From Paenibacillus sp. FSL R10-2782 (GTDB lineage Bacteria; Bacillota; Bacilli; Paenibacillales; Paenibacillaceae), in NCBI RefSeq assembly GCF_038592985.1, contig NZ_CP151951.1, positions 3,525,001-3,589,000 of the forward strand: DNA of 64,000 nucleotides, given 5' to 3'. The notes under the pieces were generated by a model. That model saw only the letters and a list, made by a program, of their open reading frames with translations. It ran no database searches and had not been told where the DNA came from. The stretch's first letter is position 1. Each line of letters begins with the position of its first letter. Both the position numbers and the translations under genes were made by a program. Positions 18,211 through 27,890 of the stretch are shown here, in pieces.

Positions 18211-18303
18211 AGTTATTTCATTACGGAAAAAGCACACGATATTAGACAGCAAACGGGTATGAATGTCGAAACCATATACTTGACGTACTACCAATTCAGA
18301 CAT
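18199..18303 (-). CDS. Possible small protein of 34 residues
   Basis: An ATG at 18303 follows GGGGGTTGAGGT and opens a frame of 34 codons ending in TGA inside the stem of the next terminator. The peptide begins MSELVVRQVYG and contains a hydrophobic middle (LLSNIVCFF). It resembles no family I know. A ribosome site, a compact frame and an immediate terminator make a real one-gene transcript plausible. A leader peptide or chance frame remains possible. Confidence 0.4.
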   Translation of the reverse strand: MSELVVRQVYGFDIHTRLLSNIVCFFRNEITKVQ

Positions 18304-18377
18304 ACCTCAACCCCCTTATGTAATATATGAGCTTTACTCGCTGCGAGTATAACATAAGAGGGAAGAAAGATACAAAC

Positions 18378-19442
18378 TCAAGAATTGGAAGAAGAGACAG
18401 TATTATTGTCGCTCGCTTTTTTTGAAAGTTCCTCTTGCAAGGATTGTCTGGCCAGTTCAAGCTGTTGCTCATCAATATAGACATAAGGACTACGCCATGT
18501 TCCTGCTACCGGATTGTATTTCACATTTTGCTTGGAAATATTCCAATAGGTCTGTACAAGATTTTTCATTTGCTGAGACTCAATATCCGTCATCAAATTC
18601 TTATCAACAGATTTAATAATTGCACTAAATTTACTTAGAGCACTGAAGGACTGCATTTGGTCAATCAAGGAATGAAGCACCTGATTTTGTCGACGGTTGC
18701 GATCAAAATCGTCAGATTCAGCTGTTCTCGGGCGACAGTTTGATTTGCGGTAACGAACAAAATCAAGTGCCTGATCACCGTTCAAATGTTGTGCTCCTGC
18801 CTTCAAGTTAATGTTAGTACCATCTGCACTGTCACGGTAACACATATTTTTGTCGACCGTAACATCTACGCCACCCAAATTATCCACAACATCTCTGAAG
18901 CCCTGGAAGTTAATAACCGTCACATAATCGATGTCAATATTCAAATATTTGCCGATCATCTTCTTCATTTGCTCTTCAGCGACTTCACCAGACTCTTTCT
19001 CTCTAGCCTTGAACACCGGATAGTACTCATTCAGCTTACGAGGTTTATATCCTTCCAGTTCCAGCCGCGTATCCCTCGGTAACGACACGATCGTAGATGA
19101 TTTGGTATTCGGATTCAGTGTAGCTACCATAATAACGTCCGACAAATAAGTTGGATGATCAGGGCGGTAATCCGTCCCAAGCAACAAAATGGTCAAAGGC
19201 TTTGCCTCGGCCAATTGTGTTTTGGGCACTTCCTTATTGATCCCCGTATCCAAAACTTCCTCTACCTGATTGTATAGGTAATAGGCATAACCGCCAGCCG
19301 CCAAGATACCTATAATAAGCAGAAACAGAACAAACTTCATAAACGATCTGAAAAAGCTTTTTTTCTTTTTGGTTTTTTTCGGTTTGGCGGATTTTTTCCC
19401 GCTTTGTGTCCGGGGAGGCAATCCGTTAGTAAGATTACTCAT
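18378..19442 (-). CDS. LytR-CpsA-Psr family cell-wall glycopolymer ligase
   Basis: This 354-residue protein has a very basic cytoplasmic N-terminus, one membrane segment (about 35-57) and an extracellular LCP domain. Conserved LCP motifs are visible: LLGTDYRPDHPTYLSDVIM near 90, SLPRDTRLEL near 120, and DFVRYRKSN near 230 with the catalytic-site arginines. LCP proteins transfer teichoic acids or other glycopolymers from lipid carriers to peptidoglycan. The C-terminus is Ser/Asn-rich. It lies downstream of typA but behind a possible terminator. Confidence 0.9.
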   Translation of the reverse strand: MSNLTNGLPPRTQSGKKSAKPKKTKKKKSFFRSFMKFVLFLLIIGILAAGGYAYYLYNQVEEVLDTGINKEVPKTQLAEAKPLTILLLGTDYRPDHPTYLSDVIMVATLNPNTKSSTIVSLPRDTRLELEGYKPRKLNEYYPVFKAREKESGEVAEEQMKKMIGKYLNIDIDYVTVINFQGFRDVVDNLGGVDVTVDKNMCYRDSADGTNINLKAGAQHLNGDQALDFVRYRKSNCRPRTAESDDFDRNRRQNQVLHSLIDQMQSFSALSKFSAIIKSVDKNLMTDIESQQMKNLVQTYWNISKQNVKYNPVAGTWRSPYVYIDEQQLELARQSLQEELSKKASDNNTVSSSNS

Positions 19443-19500
19443 GCTTCAACACCTTTTCCTGCGTTTTGAGAAATAAAAATTTCTCTAAGTTTACAATCCT

Positions 19501-19545
19501 AAAACAGCTACAGCGGCGCATCCCGTTGCCGGGCGTCGCCGCTGT
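19501..19545 (-). terminator. Possible terminator of typA
   Basis: ACAGCGGCG (19510-19518) and CGCCGCTGT (19537-19545) form a perfect 9-bp GC-rich stem. The minus-strand T run is short and set back by about five bases, so termination may be weak. Confidence 0.5.
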
Positions 19546-19566
19546 GGCCAAAACCAATCCAATCAA

Positions 19567-21408
19567 TTACGAATTTGCTTGTGCTGTTTTACGCTGTTTT
19601 TCTGCACGCTCGCGCTCGCTTTTGTTCAAAATCTTTTTGCGCAAACGAATGGCATTAGGTGTAATTTCACAGTACTCATCATCATTCAAATACTCAAGCG
19701 CCTGTTCCAAAGAGAAAATACGTGGTGTTTTAAGTTTTACGGTATCGTCTTTTGTTGCAGAGCGGACGTTCGTCAATTGCTTCTCTTTACAAATGTTAAC
19801 AACGATGTCGTTATCACGTGTATGCTCTCCGACAACCATACCTTCATAAATCTCAGTACCCGGCTCCAGGAACAGAATACCACGATCCTCTACACCCATC
19901 ATTCCATAAAATGTAGTAGTACCATTTTCTGTTGAAATGAGTACGCCTTGGTGACGTCCACCGACTTGACCGCCAACAAATGGACCATAGCTGTCAAACG
20001 CATGGTTCATTACGCCATAACCACGAGTCAAAGTCAGGAAGTTCGTAGTGTAACCAATCAGACCACGTGCAGGAATCAGGAATTCCAAACGAACCTGTCC
20101 GGTGCCGTTGTTGATCATGTTGACCATTTCAGCTTTGCGGGATCCCAGACTTTCCATAACTGCGCCCATGCTTTCTTCAGGAATATCAATGAGGAGACGT
20201 TCAATTGGCTCCATTTTCTTGCCATCAATTTCCTTCACGATTACTTCCGGCTTGGACACTTGCAGTTCATAACCTTCACGACGCATGTTTTCAATCAGGA
20301 TACCCAGATGCAACTCACCACGTCCAGATACGATAAATGCGTCAGGACTGTCGGTTTCATCGACACGCAAGCTGACATCCGTTTCGAGCTCTTTCAGAAG
20401 ACGCTCGCGGAGTTTACGGGATGTGATCCATTTACCTTCGCGACCTGCGAATGGGCTGTTATTAACCAGGAAGGTCATTTGAAGCGTTGGCTCATCAATC
20501 TTGAGTACAGGTAAAGCTTCAGGATGGTTTGGATCGGCAATCGTTTCGCCAATGTTAATATCCTTGATCCCTGCAATAGCCACAATATCACCAGCGCCCG
20601 CTTGATCGGTTTCAATCCGTTTCAGACCTTGGAAACCGAACAGCTTCTCAATACGCGCTGATTTGCTGCTGCCGTCACGCTGCATAACCGTAACCGCTTG
20701 ACCCTGCTTGATAATACCACGGTTTACACGACCAACTGCAATGCGGCCAAGATATTCGTTATAGTCCATCAGTGTTACGAGGAATTGAAGAGGCTCATCT
20801 ATTTTCTCCGTTGGAGCTGGGATGTGATCCACAACGGTTTCGTACAATGCCTGCATGTTATCATCTTGCTTTTCGGCATCCAAACTGGATGTTCCGTTCA
20901 GAGCTGAAGCATACACAACAGGGAATTCCAACTGCTCATCACTCGCACCCAACTCGATGAACAGATCAAGTACTTCATCAATTACTTCGGCTGGACGAGC
21001 TGCCGGACGGTCAATTTTGTTAACAACAACGATTGGCGTCAGGTTCTGCTCCAACGCTTTACGCAGTACAAATTTAGTCTGCGGCATACAACCTTCGTAA
21101 GCATCAACGACGAGCAAAACACCGTCAACCATTTTCATAATCCGTTCCACTTCGCCGCCAAAGTCGGCGTGTCCCGGTGTATCCACAATGTTAATCAGAT
21201 AATCTTTGTACGTAATAGCTGTATTTTTAGCTAAAATCGTAATACCGCGTTCACGCTCCAGATCGTTGGAGTCCATGGCGCGCTCCTGAACAGCCTCGTG
21301 ATCTCTAAATGTTCCGGACTGTTGAAGAAGCTTGTCGACAAGCGTCGTTTTGCCGTGGTCGACGTGGGCAATAATAGCAATATTGCGAATGTTCTCTCTT
21401 GCATGCAT
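19567..21408 (-). CDS. typA: Ribosome-associated GTPase TypA/BipA
   Basis: This 613-residue translational GTPase resembles EF-G and binds the ribosome; it is needed for growth at low temperature and under stress and helps 50S assembly. The P-loop [10 protein letters not shown] is near residue 14, DTPGHADF near 77 and NKIDRP near 131. The EF-G-like domains and the BipA-specific C-terminal domain follow. Length is normal. The ribosome site AAGGATATGGATACAAACC is weak. The 5' leader of about 150 bases holds no recognised regulatory element. Confidence 0.97.
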   Translation of the reverse strand: MHARENIRNIAIIAHVDHGKTTLVDKLLQQSGTFRDHEAVQERAMDSNDLERERGITILAKNTAITYKDYLINIVDTPGHADFGGEVERIMKMVDGVLLVVDAYEGCMPQTKFVLRKALEQNLTPIVVVNKIDRPAARPAEVIDEVLDLFIELGASDEQLEFPVVYASALNGTSSLDAEKQDDNMQALYETVVDHIPAPTEKIDEPLQFLVTLMDYNEYLGRIAVGRVNRGIIKQGQAVTVMQRDGSSKSARIEKLFGFQGLKRIETDQAGAGDIVAIAGIKDINIGETIADPNHPEALPVLKIDEPTLQMTFLVNNSPFAGREGKWITSRKLRERLLKELETDVSLRVDETDSPDAFIVSGRGELHLGILIENMRREGYELQVSKPEVIVKEIDGKKMEPIERLLIDIPEESMGAVMESLGSRKAEMVNMINNGTGQVRLEFLIPARGLIGYTTNFLTLTRGYGVMNHAFDSYGPFVGGQVGGRHQGVLISTENGTTTFYGMMGVEDRGILFLEPGTEIYEGMVVGEHTRDNDIVVNICKEKQLTNVRSATKDDTVKLKTPRIFSLEQALEYLNDDEYCEITPNAIRLRKKILNKSERERAEKQRKTAQANS

Positions 21409-21570
21409 GGTTTGTATCCATATCCTTTCCGTATATCAAAATAGTGTCTCTATCCTGAAAGTAATGCTTATCCAAGGCTAACAATCGTTCTTCAGGCCCG
21501 CTCCCTGCCAGCCCTCTGTATTTTTCAGGCATTGCAGGCAGCTTCTCTTTCCGATTCGCGTGAAAACCTT

Positions 21571-21605
21571 AAAATAAGCGTCAGAAAACATTCCGACGCT
21601 CTTAT
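21571..21605 (-). terminator. Terminator of the LiaI/LiaF-like gene
   Basis: On the minus strand AAGAGCGTC pairs with GACGCTT around a 12-base loop and is followed by ATTTTAAGG. The T run is interrupted, so this is a moderate-strength call. Confidence 0.6.
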
Positions 21606-21700
21606 CATATCCATTATATTATAGTTGAAATATGTCATAAAGCAAGACATTATTGGCTGTTCCGTAATTTACCGCCATAAATTTTGCACTGCTTGTCGTT

Positions 21701-22192
21701 TCACCATTTACGTTTGGTACGATTGTTAACAATCAGCCATATCCCAGCACCGATCAATACCACTGCAAAAACATAAATCATTCCAGTCCTCAACATGCTA
21801 ATAATCAGTAGAAGTACCGAAACTAGTCCTAAAATCATGCTCCCTGTATATATAGTGCGAGACAGCGTTATATCATTAATAGCGTATTCCCATAATCCAA
21901 TCGCGACACCCAGCAGTAACATAGGCCATAGAAAAGCTATCAGATGCCAGCCCCATGTATTACAGAGGAAAAATAAAAAACCGTACACCGACAAAATCCC
22001 GGCCGGCAACAGCATAATGGGAGAAACCTTACGCATCATGTACATCGCATGCAGTATAATACCAGGTATTAAAATCAGCAAGGGCCAGAAGTTTCGTCCC
22101 AAAAAGGAGAAGACCCCCAGTTTTCCCAACAAAATAATCAGTCCTACGGCAATGATGCCCAACCCGATCATACGCTCTTTTCTGGAATTCAT
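21701..22192 (-). CDS. LiaI/LiaF-like transmembrane region protein
   Basis: This 163-residue protein has about six hydrophobic segments arranged as short hairpins, starting with GLGIIAVGLIILLGKLGVF. That pattern fits the LiaI-LiaF-like membrane domain (DUF5668 group), found in envelope-stress proteins. No catalytic or DNA-binding part is present and no liaRS-like genes are adjacent, so the role is unknown. The start follows AGGAGACCACG. It stands alone between typA and the TerC genes. Confidence 0.65.
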   Translation of the reverse strand: MNSRKERMIGLGIIAVGLIILLGKLGVFSFLGRNFWPLLILIPGIILHAMYMMRKVSPIMLLPAGILSVYGFLFFLCNTWGWHLIAFLWPMLLLGVAIGLWEYAINDITLSRTIYTGSMILGLVSVLLLIISMLRTGMIYVFAVVLIGAGIWLIVNNRTKRKW

Positions 22193-22308
22193 CGTGGTCT
22201 CCTTTATTTGCTGGATTTTATAGTGTTTTTACAAAAACCGAGTAGATTCCCCGGCGTTTGCAAAAGCCCTATATCTAGTTTAGCCGATGTTTTCCAAAAA
22301 AACTACGT

Positions 22309-22968
22309 TCAAATACGGCGGGCTTGCAACTGCTGAACTATTCCTGCAATTACAACTGCGGCGGCCAGCAATCCCGGCAACCATGAAGGTAAAACTTCCC
22401 CCGGTCCGGTTAACCACGCTCCCAGTCTGGGATCACGCAGCAGCATTTCACCTGCTGTGAAAGCCAATATTGCAGATCCAAGTAAAACAAGTACAGGGAA
22501 ACGGTGAAGCCAGACTGCAATAACGTTGCTCCCCCATACCACAATTGGAATACTAATCGCAATACCGATGACAATGATCGCAATATCCCCATTTGCAAGT
22601 GCTGCAATAGCCAATACATTATCCAGACTCATCACAAAATCCGCCACCAGAATCACCTGTATAGCCTTCCATATAGTTGTTTCCGCTCTTACTCCCACAT
22701 GATCGTTATTCTCATAAAGCAGCTTAAATGCAATCCATAACAGAAGCAGACCGCCTGCCGCCTGAATAAAGGGTATTCCCAGCAAAAGGACAGCTGCAAA
22801 AGTCAACACACAGCGCAGGACAACTGCGGCGAGCGCTCCCCACCATATTGCTTGGCTCCGCTGCCTTGCAGGCAAGTTTTTGCTCGCCATGGCTATAACA
22901 ACCGCATTATCACCGCTTAACACCAAATTGATCATTAATATTTTCAACAGCAAAATGATATGCTCCAT
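22309..22968 (-). CDS. TerC-family membrane protein (YjbE-like)
   Basis: This 219-residue protein has seven likely membrane segments and the TerC acidic motif LVLSGDNAVVIAMA near 12-25, repeated as FVMSLDNVLAIAA near 115. TerC proteins such as YjbE and YceF are linked to manganese export and metalation of secreted proteins. The ATG at 22968 is chosen because it follows GGGGGTG at 9 bases. A second TerC gene lies head to head at 23218. No yybP-ykoY manganese riboswitch was recognised in the shared promoter region. Confidence 0.87.
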   Translation of the reverse strand: MEHIILLLKILMINLVLSGDNAVVIAMASKNLPARQRSQAIWWGALAAVVLRCVLTFAAVLLLGIPFIQAAGGLLLLWIAFKLLYENNDHVGVRAETTIWKAIQVILVADFVMSLDNVLAIAALANGDIAIIVIGIAISIPIVVWGSNVIAVWLHRFPVLVLLGSAILAFTAGEMLLRDPRLGAWLTGPGEVLPSWLPGLLAAAVVIAGIVQQLQARRI

Positions 22969-23217
22969 GTGTACAAACACCCCCATGCTACTTGTATGCA
23001 AAATAGGACGAGGCTATGCTGTGTACTTAGAATCTAATCCTTTTATGTATCAATAGCCACAATTTATTAAAAATCAATACCAGACTTGTTGAGCATAATC
23101 CTTGAAATCAATAGCAAACAGCAATATAATGAATCGTATTTCCGAAAAACGGGTATTAATCATAAACAGAGCATACTGAACTTAGGTTGTTTAATCAGGG
23201 AGATGAGAACGATTGAC

Positions 23218-23904
23218 ATGTCCGGATTTCAGTTTTTTGGGCTACTGCTTAATGTGATATTTATTGACCTTCTGCTTGCAGGAGATAATGCTATTGTCAT
23301 TGGACTTGCCGCCCGAAAGCTACCGACCGAAACGCAAAAAAAAGCAATTTTGTATGGTACCGGCGGTGCTCTACTCATTCGTATAGCCGCCACGATTGTC
23401 GTGCTTTGGCTGCTTCAAGTGCCGTGGCTGTTACTCGTCGGGGGTGTAATGCTGATATGGATTGCATATAAGCTGCTGGTAGATCAGGAGGACCACGCCG
23501 AAGTCAAAGCCGGAACGACTTTATGGGAGGCTATCCGAACCATCATAATAGCCGATGCAGCCATGGGGCTGGACAACGTAATCGCCGTCGCAGGCGCTGC
23601 CCAGCAGCATTTGATATTGGTGGTGCTCGGTCTGCTGATCAGCGTACCGATTGTCGTGTGGGGGAGCACTCTTTTCATCAAGCTTATTAACAAATTTCCT
23701 TGGATCATTTATTTGGGCTCGGCTGTGCTTGGCTATACCGCCTCTAATATGATTACTGAGGAACGCAAGCTGGAGCCATACTTTACCGAACACCCCGCAC
23801 TGCGCATCCTGTTTATTGCCACAGTGATGGCTGGTATTCTGCTCACAGGCTATCTTCAAAACCGCAGATCCATATCCAGGCGAAAAAAAGCCGTTTTGAA
23901 ATAA
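23218..23904 (+). CDS. TerC-family membrane protein (YjbE-like), second copy
   Basis: This 228-residue protein has the same two acidic membrane motifs as its divergent neighbour (LLLAGDNAIVIGLA near 20 and AAMGLDNVIAVAG near 118) and seven likely membrane segments. It ends in a short basic tail. The ATG at 23218 aligns its N-terminus with TerC relatives. The frame opens further upstream, but without a ribosome site; GGGAGATGAG lies 10-15 bases before the chosen start. The two copies are clearly paralogous but diverged. Confidence 0.86.
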   Translation: MSGFQFFGLLLNVIFIDLLLAGDNAIVIGLAARKLPTETQKKAILYGTGGALLIRIAATIVVLWLLQVPWLLLVGGVMLIWIAYKLLVDQEDHAEVKAGTTLWEAIRTIIIADAAMGLDNVIAVAGAAQQHLILVVLGLLISVPIVVWGSTLFIKLINKFPWIIYLGSAVLGYTASNMITEERKLEPYFTEHPALRILFIATVMAGILLTGYLQNRRSISRRKKAVLK

Positions 23905-23936
23905 TTTCAAGAAAAATACTTGTATATCTATAATTT

Positions 23937-23978
23937 AAAAAAGGCAGACCCGACAATAGTCGATGAATCTGCCTTTTT
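23937..23978. terminator. Bidirectional terminator between terC and thiI
   Basis: AAAAAGGCAGA (23937-23947) and TCTGCCTTTTT (23968-23978) form a perfect stem with A and T runs on both sides, suited to convergent genes. Confidence 0.88.
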
Positions 23979-24010
23979 ATATACCGCTAAACGTAGCATC
24001 TCAAAAGATT

Positions 24011-25237
24011 TTAAAACCAATCCTCCTGCACAACTTCCTCTTTACGTCCCTCTATAGCTCCATCTGCCTCAAGCACAACAGTTTCCGTTGTAGCCACAGC
24101 CTGCTCAAGCAAAGTATTTAAATCCCGAATAGAGGCTTCGATCTTTTGAACAACCCATAAATTAGGATTGGTCGTTGGGGATTTGGGAACAAACAATGTG
24201 CAGCAATCCTCATATGGCAGGATAGATAGATCATATGTGCCGATTTGCTTGGCTATTTCCGTAATTTCCTGTTTATCCATCATCACGAGAGGACGCAGCA
24301 ACGGTAGTTCCGTCGAACGCCCAATCACATTCATGCTCGATAAAGTTTGGCTGGCTACTTGGCCTAGACTATCACCCGTTACAAGCGCCAGCGCGCCTTC
24401 GCGCTCCGCCAGCATCGTCGCAATACGCAGCATGGACCGTCTCATCAGCGTAATGATTAGATTATCCTGTCCAGTGCGTGTAAAAGCAGTCTGCACCTCT
24501 GTAAAAGGTACGAGATGAATCTTGATGCGTCCGGCGTAACCCGCCAATACCCTCGCCAAGTCAATAACCTTTTCTTTCGCACGCTCACTCGTAAACGGAT
24601 AGCTGTAAAAATGGACGCATTCGATTTCCAATCCTCTGCGCATGGAGGACCATCCCGCTACCGGACTGTCGATTCCGCCCGAGAGCAGCAGCATAGCTTT
24701 GCCATTTGTACCTAACGGATAGCCTCCTACAGCAGTAATAATATCGCTAAATATATAAGCCGCCTGCTCTCTGACTTCCACCCGCAGCTCGATATCCGGC
24801 TGGCGGACATCGACCTTTAACACTGGAAATTCGCGTAGTACCGGCGAGCCAATCAAATGATTCATCTCATGAGAAGAATGTGCAAATCCTTTCCACACCC
24901 TGCGAGCATTGACCTTGAAGGTCGTTCCTTCCGTCGGATTCAACTCACGCATCAAGGCTACAGCGGTTTCAATAATCGTGTCAAGCTCAACAGGAGCCAT
25001 TTTAACAGGACTGATGGTGGTGATACCAAACACCTTTTGCAACACTTGGATGATCTGCTCATAAGACTCTCCCCCGAGAACGACATAAATCCGTCCAAAT
25101 TCCTTACGCAGAGAAGCACCGGGAAACGGCTTGAGCAACAGTTTTACGTGATTCAGTACCGCTTTTTCAAAACGGGCGCGGTTTTTCCCTTTCAATGTAA
25201 ATTCGCCAAAGCGAAGCAACAGCATGTCATAGTGCAT
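24011..25237 (-). CDS. thiI: tRNA 4-thiouridine synthetase ThiI
   Basis: This 408-residue protein makes 4-thiouridine at position 8 of tRNA and can supply sulfur for thiamine. It has an N-terminal ferredoxin-like and THUMP region (about 1-165) and a PP-loop adenylation domain with LLLSGGIDSPVAGW near 185. The C-terminal rhodanese domain of the E. coli enzyme is absent, as is usual in Bacilli. The ATG at 25237 gives the normal MHYDMLLLRFGE N-terminus and follows AAAGGTGG. It starts directly after the cysteine desulfurase gene, its sulfur donor. Confidence 0.95.
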   Translation of the reverse strand: MHYDMLLLRFGEFTLKGKNRARFEKAVLNHVKLLLKPFPGASLRKEFGRIYVVLGGESYEQIIQVLQKVFGITTISPVKMAPVELDTIIETAVALMRELNPTEGTTFKVNARRVWKGFAHSSHEMNHLIGSPVLREFPVLKVDVRQPDIELRVEVREQAAYIFSDIITAVGGYPLGTNGKAMLLLSGGIDSPVAGWSSMRRGLEIECVHFYSYPFTSERAKEKVIDLARVLAGYAGRIKIHLVPFTEVQTAFTRTGQDNLIITLMRRSMLRIATMLAEREGALALVTGDSLGQVASQTLSSMNVIGRSTELPLLRPLVMMDKQEITEIAKQIGTYDLSILPYEDCCTLFVPKSPTTNPNLWVVQKIEASIRDLNTLLEQAVATTETVVLEADGAIEGRKEEVVQEDWF

Positions 25238-25238
25238 T

Positions 25239-26387
25239 TTAACGTGTCCACCTTTCAAGGGATTCCAATTGTGCCATAGCCTGGCGAAGCGCGAGAATAA
25301 GCTCGTCAATATCCTGTTCTGTATGTTCATCGCCGAAGCTGATCCGAATACCGCCGGACGCCTCCGCCTTATTGCGACCCATCGCCAGTAATACCCGACT
25401 AGGCTCGGCCAATTTGGAGGAACAAGCCGATTGGGTCGATACTGCCACGCCCAATTGCTCCAGCGTATGCAGCAGCACCTCTGCCTTCATACCCGGATAC
25501 GAAAAATGGACAATGTGCGGCGCTTCCTCCCCGCTATTCAGTCGCAATTGAGGGATCGTCTTCACTTCCGCGGCTACCCGATCTCTCCACCCAGTCATAC
25601 GCTGCGCTGCCTCTGCTTGCCGCTCTCCTGCGAGCCGGACCGCCTTGGACATACCGACGAGCAGCGGAACATTTTCCGTACCTGCACGAAATCCCTGCTC
25701 CTGGGAGCCTCCGCTAAGCAGTGTGAAAAGCTCCACACCTTCCCGAACAAAAAGTAGTCCGGCTCCTTTGGGACCGCGCAGCTTATGTGCGGACAGGCTG
25801 TACAGATCAGCCTTCCAGCCCCGGATATCCACCGGAAGCTTTCCATAGCCCTGCACACCATCGACATGGAACAGTACACGTGGGAACTGTTCCTTCAACG
25901 CAACTCCGATATCATGCAACGGCTGTACCCTTCCCGTCTCATTATTGACATGCATAATGCTGACTAAAATCGTGTCTTTACGGATAGCTGCACATACCTG
26001 CTCGGCACTGACATGTCCTTCCGCATCAACGGGCAGAAATGTGACCTCAAAACCGAGGTCTGCCAGTTGTCTGCAAGCTTCATACACGGACGGATGCTCC
26101 GTTGACACCGTAACGATATGCTTGCCTCTGGCCTGATACTGCAAGGCCACTCCTTTAATAGCGAGATTGTTGCTTTCCGTTGCCCCGGATGTAAACACAA
26201 TCTCCGCCGGATGCACCCCCAAAGCTGTAGCACAAACCTCCCGGGAACGCTTAAGCAGCTTATCCGCATCTTCTCCGTACCGATGCATTGAGGACGGATT
26301 GCCATAGTGGAGTCTCATCACCTCAGCAATCGTCGTAATCACCTCTTCAAAAGGCGGAGTTGTCGCTGCATAATCAAAATATTTCAT
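25239..26387 (-). CDS. Cysteine desulfurase (NifS/IscS family, ThiI partner)
   Basis: This 382-residue PLP enzyme takes sulfur from cysteine as a persulfide. The N-terminal YFDYAATTPP motif is intact. The PLP lysine lies in SLSAHKLRGPKG near 200 and the catalytic cysteine in STQSACSSK near 325. The ATG at 26387 follows GGGGAGTTTC. Its immediate coupling to thiI (one base between them) matches the B. subtilis NifZ-ThiI pair, so tRNA thiolation is the likely job rather than general Fe-S assembly. Confidence 0.93.
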   Translation of the reverse strand: MKYFDYAATTPPFEEVITTIAEVMRLHYGNPSSMHRYGEDADKLLKRSREVCATALGVHPAEIVFTSGATESNNLAIKGVALQYQARGKHIVTVSTEHPSVYEACRQLADLGFEVTFLPVDAEGHVSAEQVCAAIRKDTILVSIMHVNNETGRVQPLHDIGVALKEQFPRVLFHVDGVQGYGKLPVDIRGWKADLYSLSAHKLRGPKGAGLLFVREGVELFTLLSGGSQEQGFRAGTENVPLLVGMSKAVRLAGERQAEAAQRMTGWRDRVAAEVKTIPQLRLNSGEEAPHIVHFSYPGMKAEVLLHTLEQLGVAVSTQSACSSKLAEPSRVLLAMGRNKAEASGGIRISFGDEHTEQDIDELILALRQAMAQLESLERWTR

Positions 26388-26430
26388 GAAACTCCCCTTT
26401 CTGCCCTGCAACCTCTACAACAAAAAAAGA

Positions 26431-26476
26431 CCAAAACAGGGAAAGGCCACTGCATTACACAGTGACACCCTTTCCC
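26431..26476 (-). terminator. Terminator downstream of the lytic transglycosylase gene
   Basis: On the minus strand GGAAAGG and CACTG arms pair with CAGTG and CCTTTCC, with a small internal bulge. The stem is followed by TGTTTTGG and then a longer T run at 26428-26422. Confidence 0.7.
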
Positions 26477-26542
26477 CATATTGATCCCACCTGCGGACCT
26501 GTCTGATTAAAATTTTGTTTTTTTCTTTATAAGCTACAGGGC

Positions 26543-27238
26543 TTAAAACGTATATTTTTCACGTGCATTCTGAATTTTGGCAATATACTTTTGCGTTTCT
26601 ACCGGAAGCATGTTCAGCACAGCCATCAACTGCTCGTCACTATTTACGCCCAATCGCTGTACCCGTCCGGGGCCTGCATTATAAGCTGCCAAGGCCATAT
26701 TTTCCTGTCCATTAAAACGCTTGATCTGGTAAGACAAATAACGAACTCCGGCATCAATATTTTGTGCAGGGTCATACGCATCGCTAACTCCCAAGCCTTG
26801 GGCCGTAGCATCCATAAGCTGCATAAGCCCCTTGGCTCCAGCTGAAGAAGTGACCAGCGGGTTAAACGAGGATTCCGTATCAATGACCGCTTTAATCAGC
26901 GACACCGGAACCCCGTATTTATTGCTGGCCTCGTTAATTAAATCATCATAAGCTGTAGGTTTGGTCGGCCCATCGGTTGCTGTGCTGGAAGCAGGATATA
27001 CCGCCAATGGCGAAGCCGTTCCCCTCGATGGTCCCAATTGGAGCCAGAGCAACCCATTTTCATCCCTTGTAACGTCACCTGAATTTACACGAGCTGCAGC
27101 ATCATCTGTCTCCAACTGCCCTGCCTGCTCAAGTAATCCGGAAAAAGCATCCGTTGTACCCGTTTGTGCTGTAGTACCTATATTATTCAACAACTGCGTA
27201 TCAATTATGGACTTGGACACGCGCGGATCTATTTGCAT
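26543..27238 (-). CDS. Lytic transglycosylase, SLT domain (YjbJ-like)
   Basis: This 231-residue protein has a C-terminal soluble lytic transglycosylase domain (about 105-225). The catalytic glutamate lies in DTESSFNPLV near 123, followed by GAKGLMQLM and ALAAYNAGPGRV, the standard family 1 motifs. The first 100 residues are Ala/Thr/Gly-rich and show no clear signal peptide, so the export route is uncertain. It cleaves peptidoglycan glycan strands. It ends in a terminator before the iscS-thiI operon. Confidence 0.88.
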   Translation of the reverse strand: MQIDPRVSKSIIDTQLLNNIGTTAQTGTTDAFSGLLEQAGQLETDDAAARVNSGDVTRDENGLLWLQLGPSRGTASPLAVYPASSTATDGPTKPTAYDDLINEASNKYGVPVSLIKAVIDTESSFNPLVTSSAGAKGLMQLMDATAQGLGVSDAYDPAQNIDAGVRYLSYQIKRFNGQENMALAAYNAGPGRVQRLGVNSDEQLMAVLNMLPVETQKYIAKIQNAREKYTF

Positions 27239-27336
27239 ATGGTATTCCCAACTTTCTTTAGTTGTTATATCCCAAACAGCCTATCATTACTGCTTATGAT
27301 ACAACGTTTTGCTATGTACTGCCATACTTTTTAACG

Positions 27337-27375
27337 AAAAAAAGCTCCGTATCTGTCGAATTGACAGCGGAGCTT
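27337..27375 (-). terminator. Terminator of the 126-residue membrane protein gene
   Basis: AAGCTCCG (27342-27349) and CGGAGCTT (27368-27375) form a perfect stem, extended in the loop by CTGTC/GACAG. On the minus strand it runs into T residues. Confidence 0.85.
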
Positions 27376-27464
27376 CATGGTACTGGGTCAATACAGATAG
27401 ATCGCTACAATAATTTTACTCGAACAGAGCAAGCGGTCACCCGGCTTTTCGTGCCTTCACAAGA

Positions 27465-27845
27465 TCAACGAACAAACGGAATAAAAGCAAAGTAACTTAA
27501 TGTCGCCAGCGCACCCAGTCCAATCGACCAAATACCTGTTGTTTTGTTCCCATTTACATAAGCAAAAAAGCCCAACACTGCAGCAATAGGCCCCAGCACA
27601 ATTGACCACATAAACAGTGCAGCAATTCCTGCGGCTAGACCGATATAGCCAGAGATACGTCCAGTTTGGCTTTTGACATGCTGCTCATCCTTGTCCTGAT
27701 TCCGAGTCACGGCTGGTGAGCCGGGAGCTACCTCAGCCGCATATTCCTCCCGGTGATTGCGACGCTTGGCAGACCGCTCTTTAATGCGACGGGGGTAGTC
27801 CACACGCTCACGGTCTTGATGCTTATCAGTTTCATGATCCTCCAT
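27465..27845 (-). CDS. Small membrane protein with charged N-terminus, unknown function
   Basis: This 126-residue protein has a highly charged, probably disordered N-terminal half (about 1-62) and two hydrophobic hairpins in the C-terminal half (GYIGLAAGIAALFMWSIVLGP and IWSIGLGALATLSYFAF). The C-terminal pattern resembles DUF4190-like membrane domains, but the match is loose. The ATG at 27845 follows GGAGGTG at 9 bases. No functional residues are recognisable. Confidence 0.65.
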   Translation of the reverse strand: MEDHETDKHQDRERVDYPRRIKERSAKRRNHREEYAAEVAPGSPAVTRNQDKDEQHVKSQTGRISGYIGLAAGIAALFMWSIVLGPIAAVLGFFAYVNGNKTTGIWSIGLGALATLSYFAFIPFVR

Positions 27846-27890
27846 AATACACTGCACCTCCAAATACGTAATGATTCGCGGTATGAATTT

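Noticed and set aside
21305..21532. 75-residue frame covering the typA leader
   Set aside because: It overlaps the typA start out of frame and has no ribosome site. The leader probably only contains untranslated sequence.
22969..23217. Manganese (yybP-ykoY) riboswitch before a TerC gene
   Set aside because: TerC genes often carry this riboswitch, but the conserved loops could not be recognised here.
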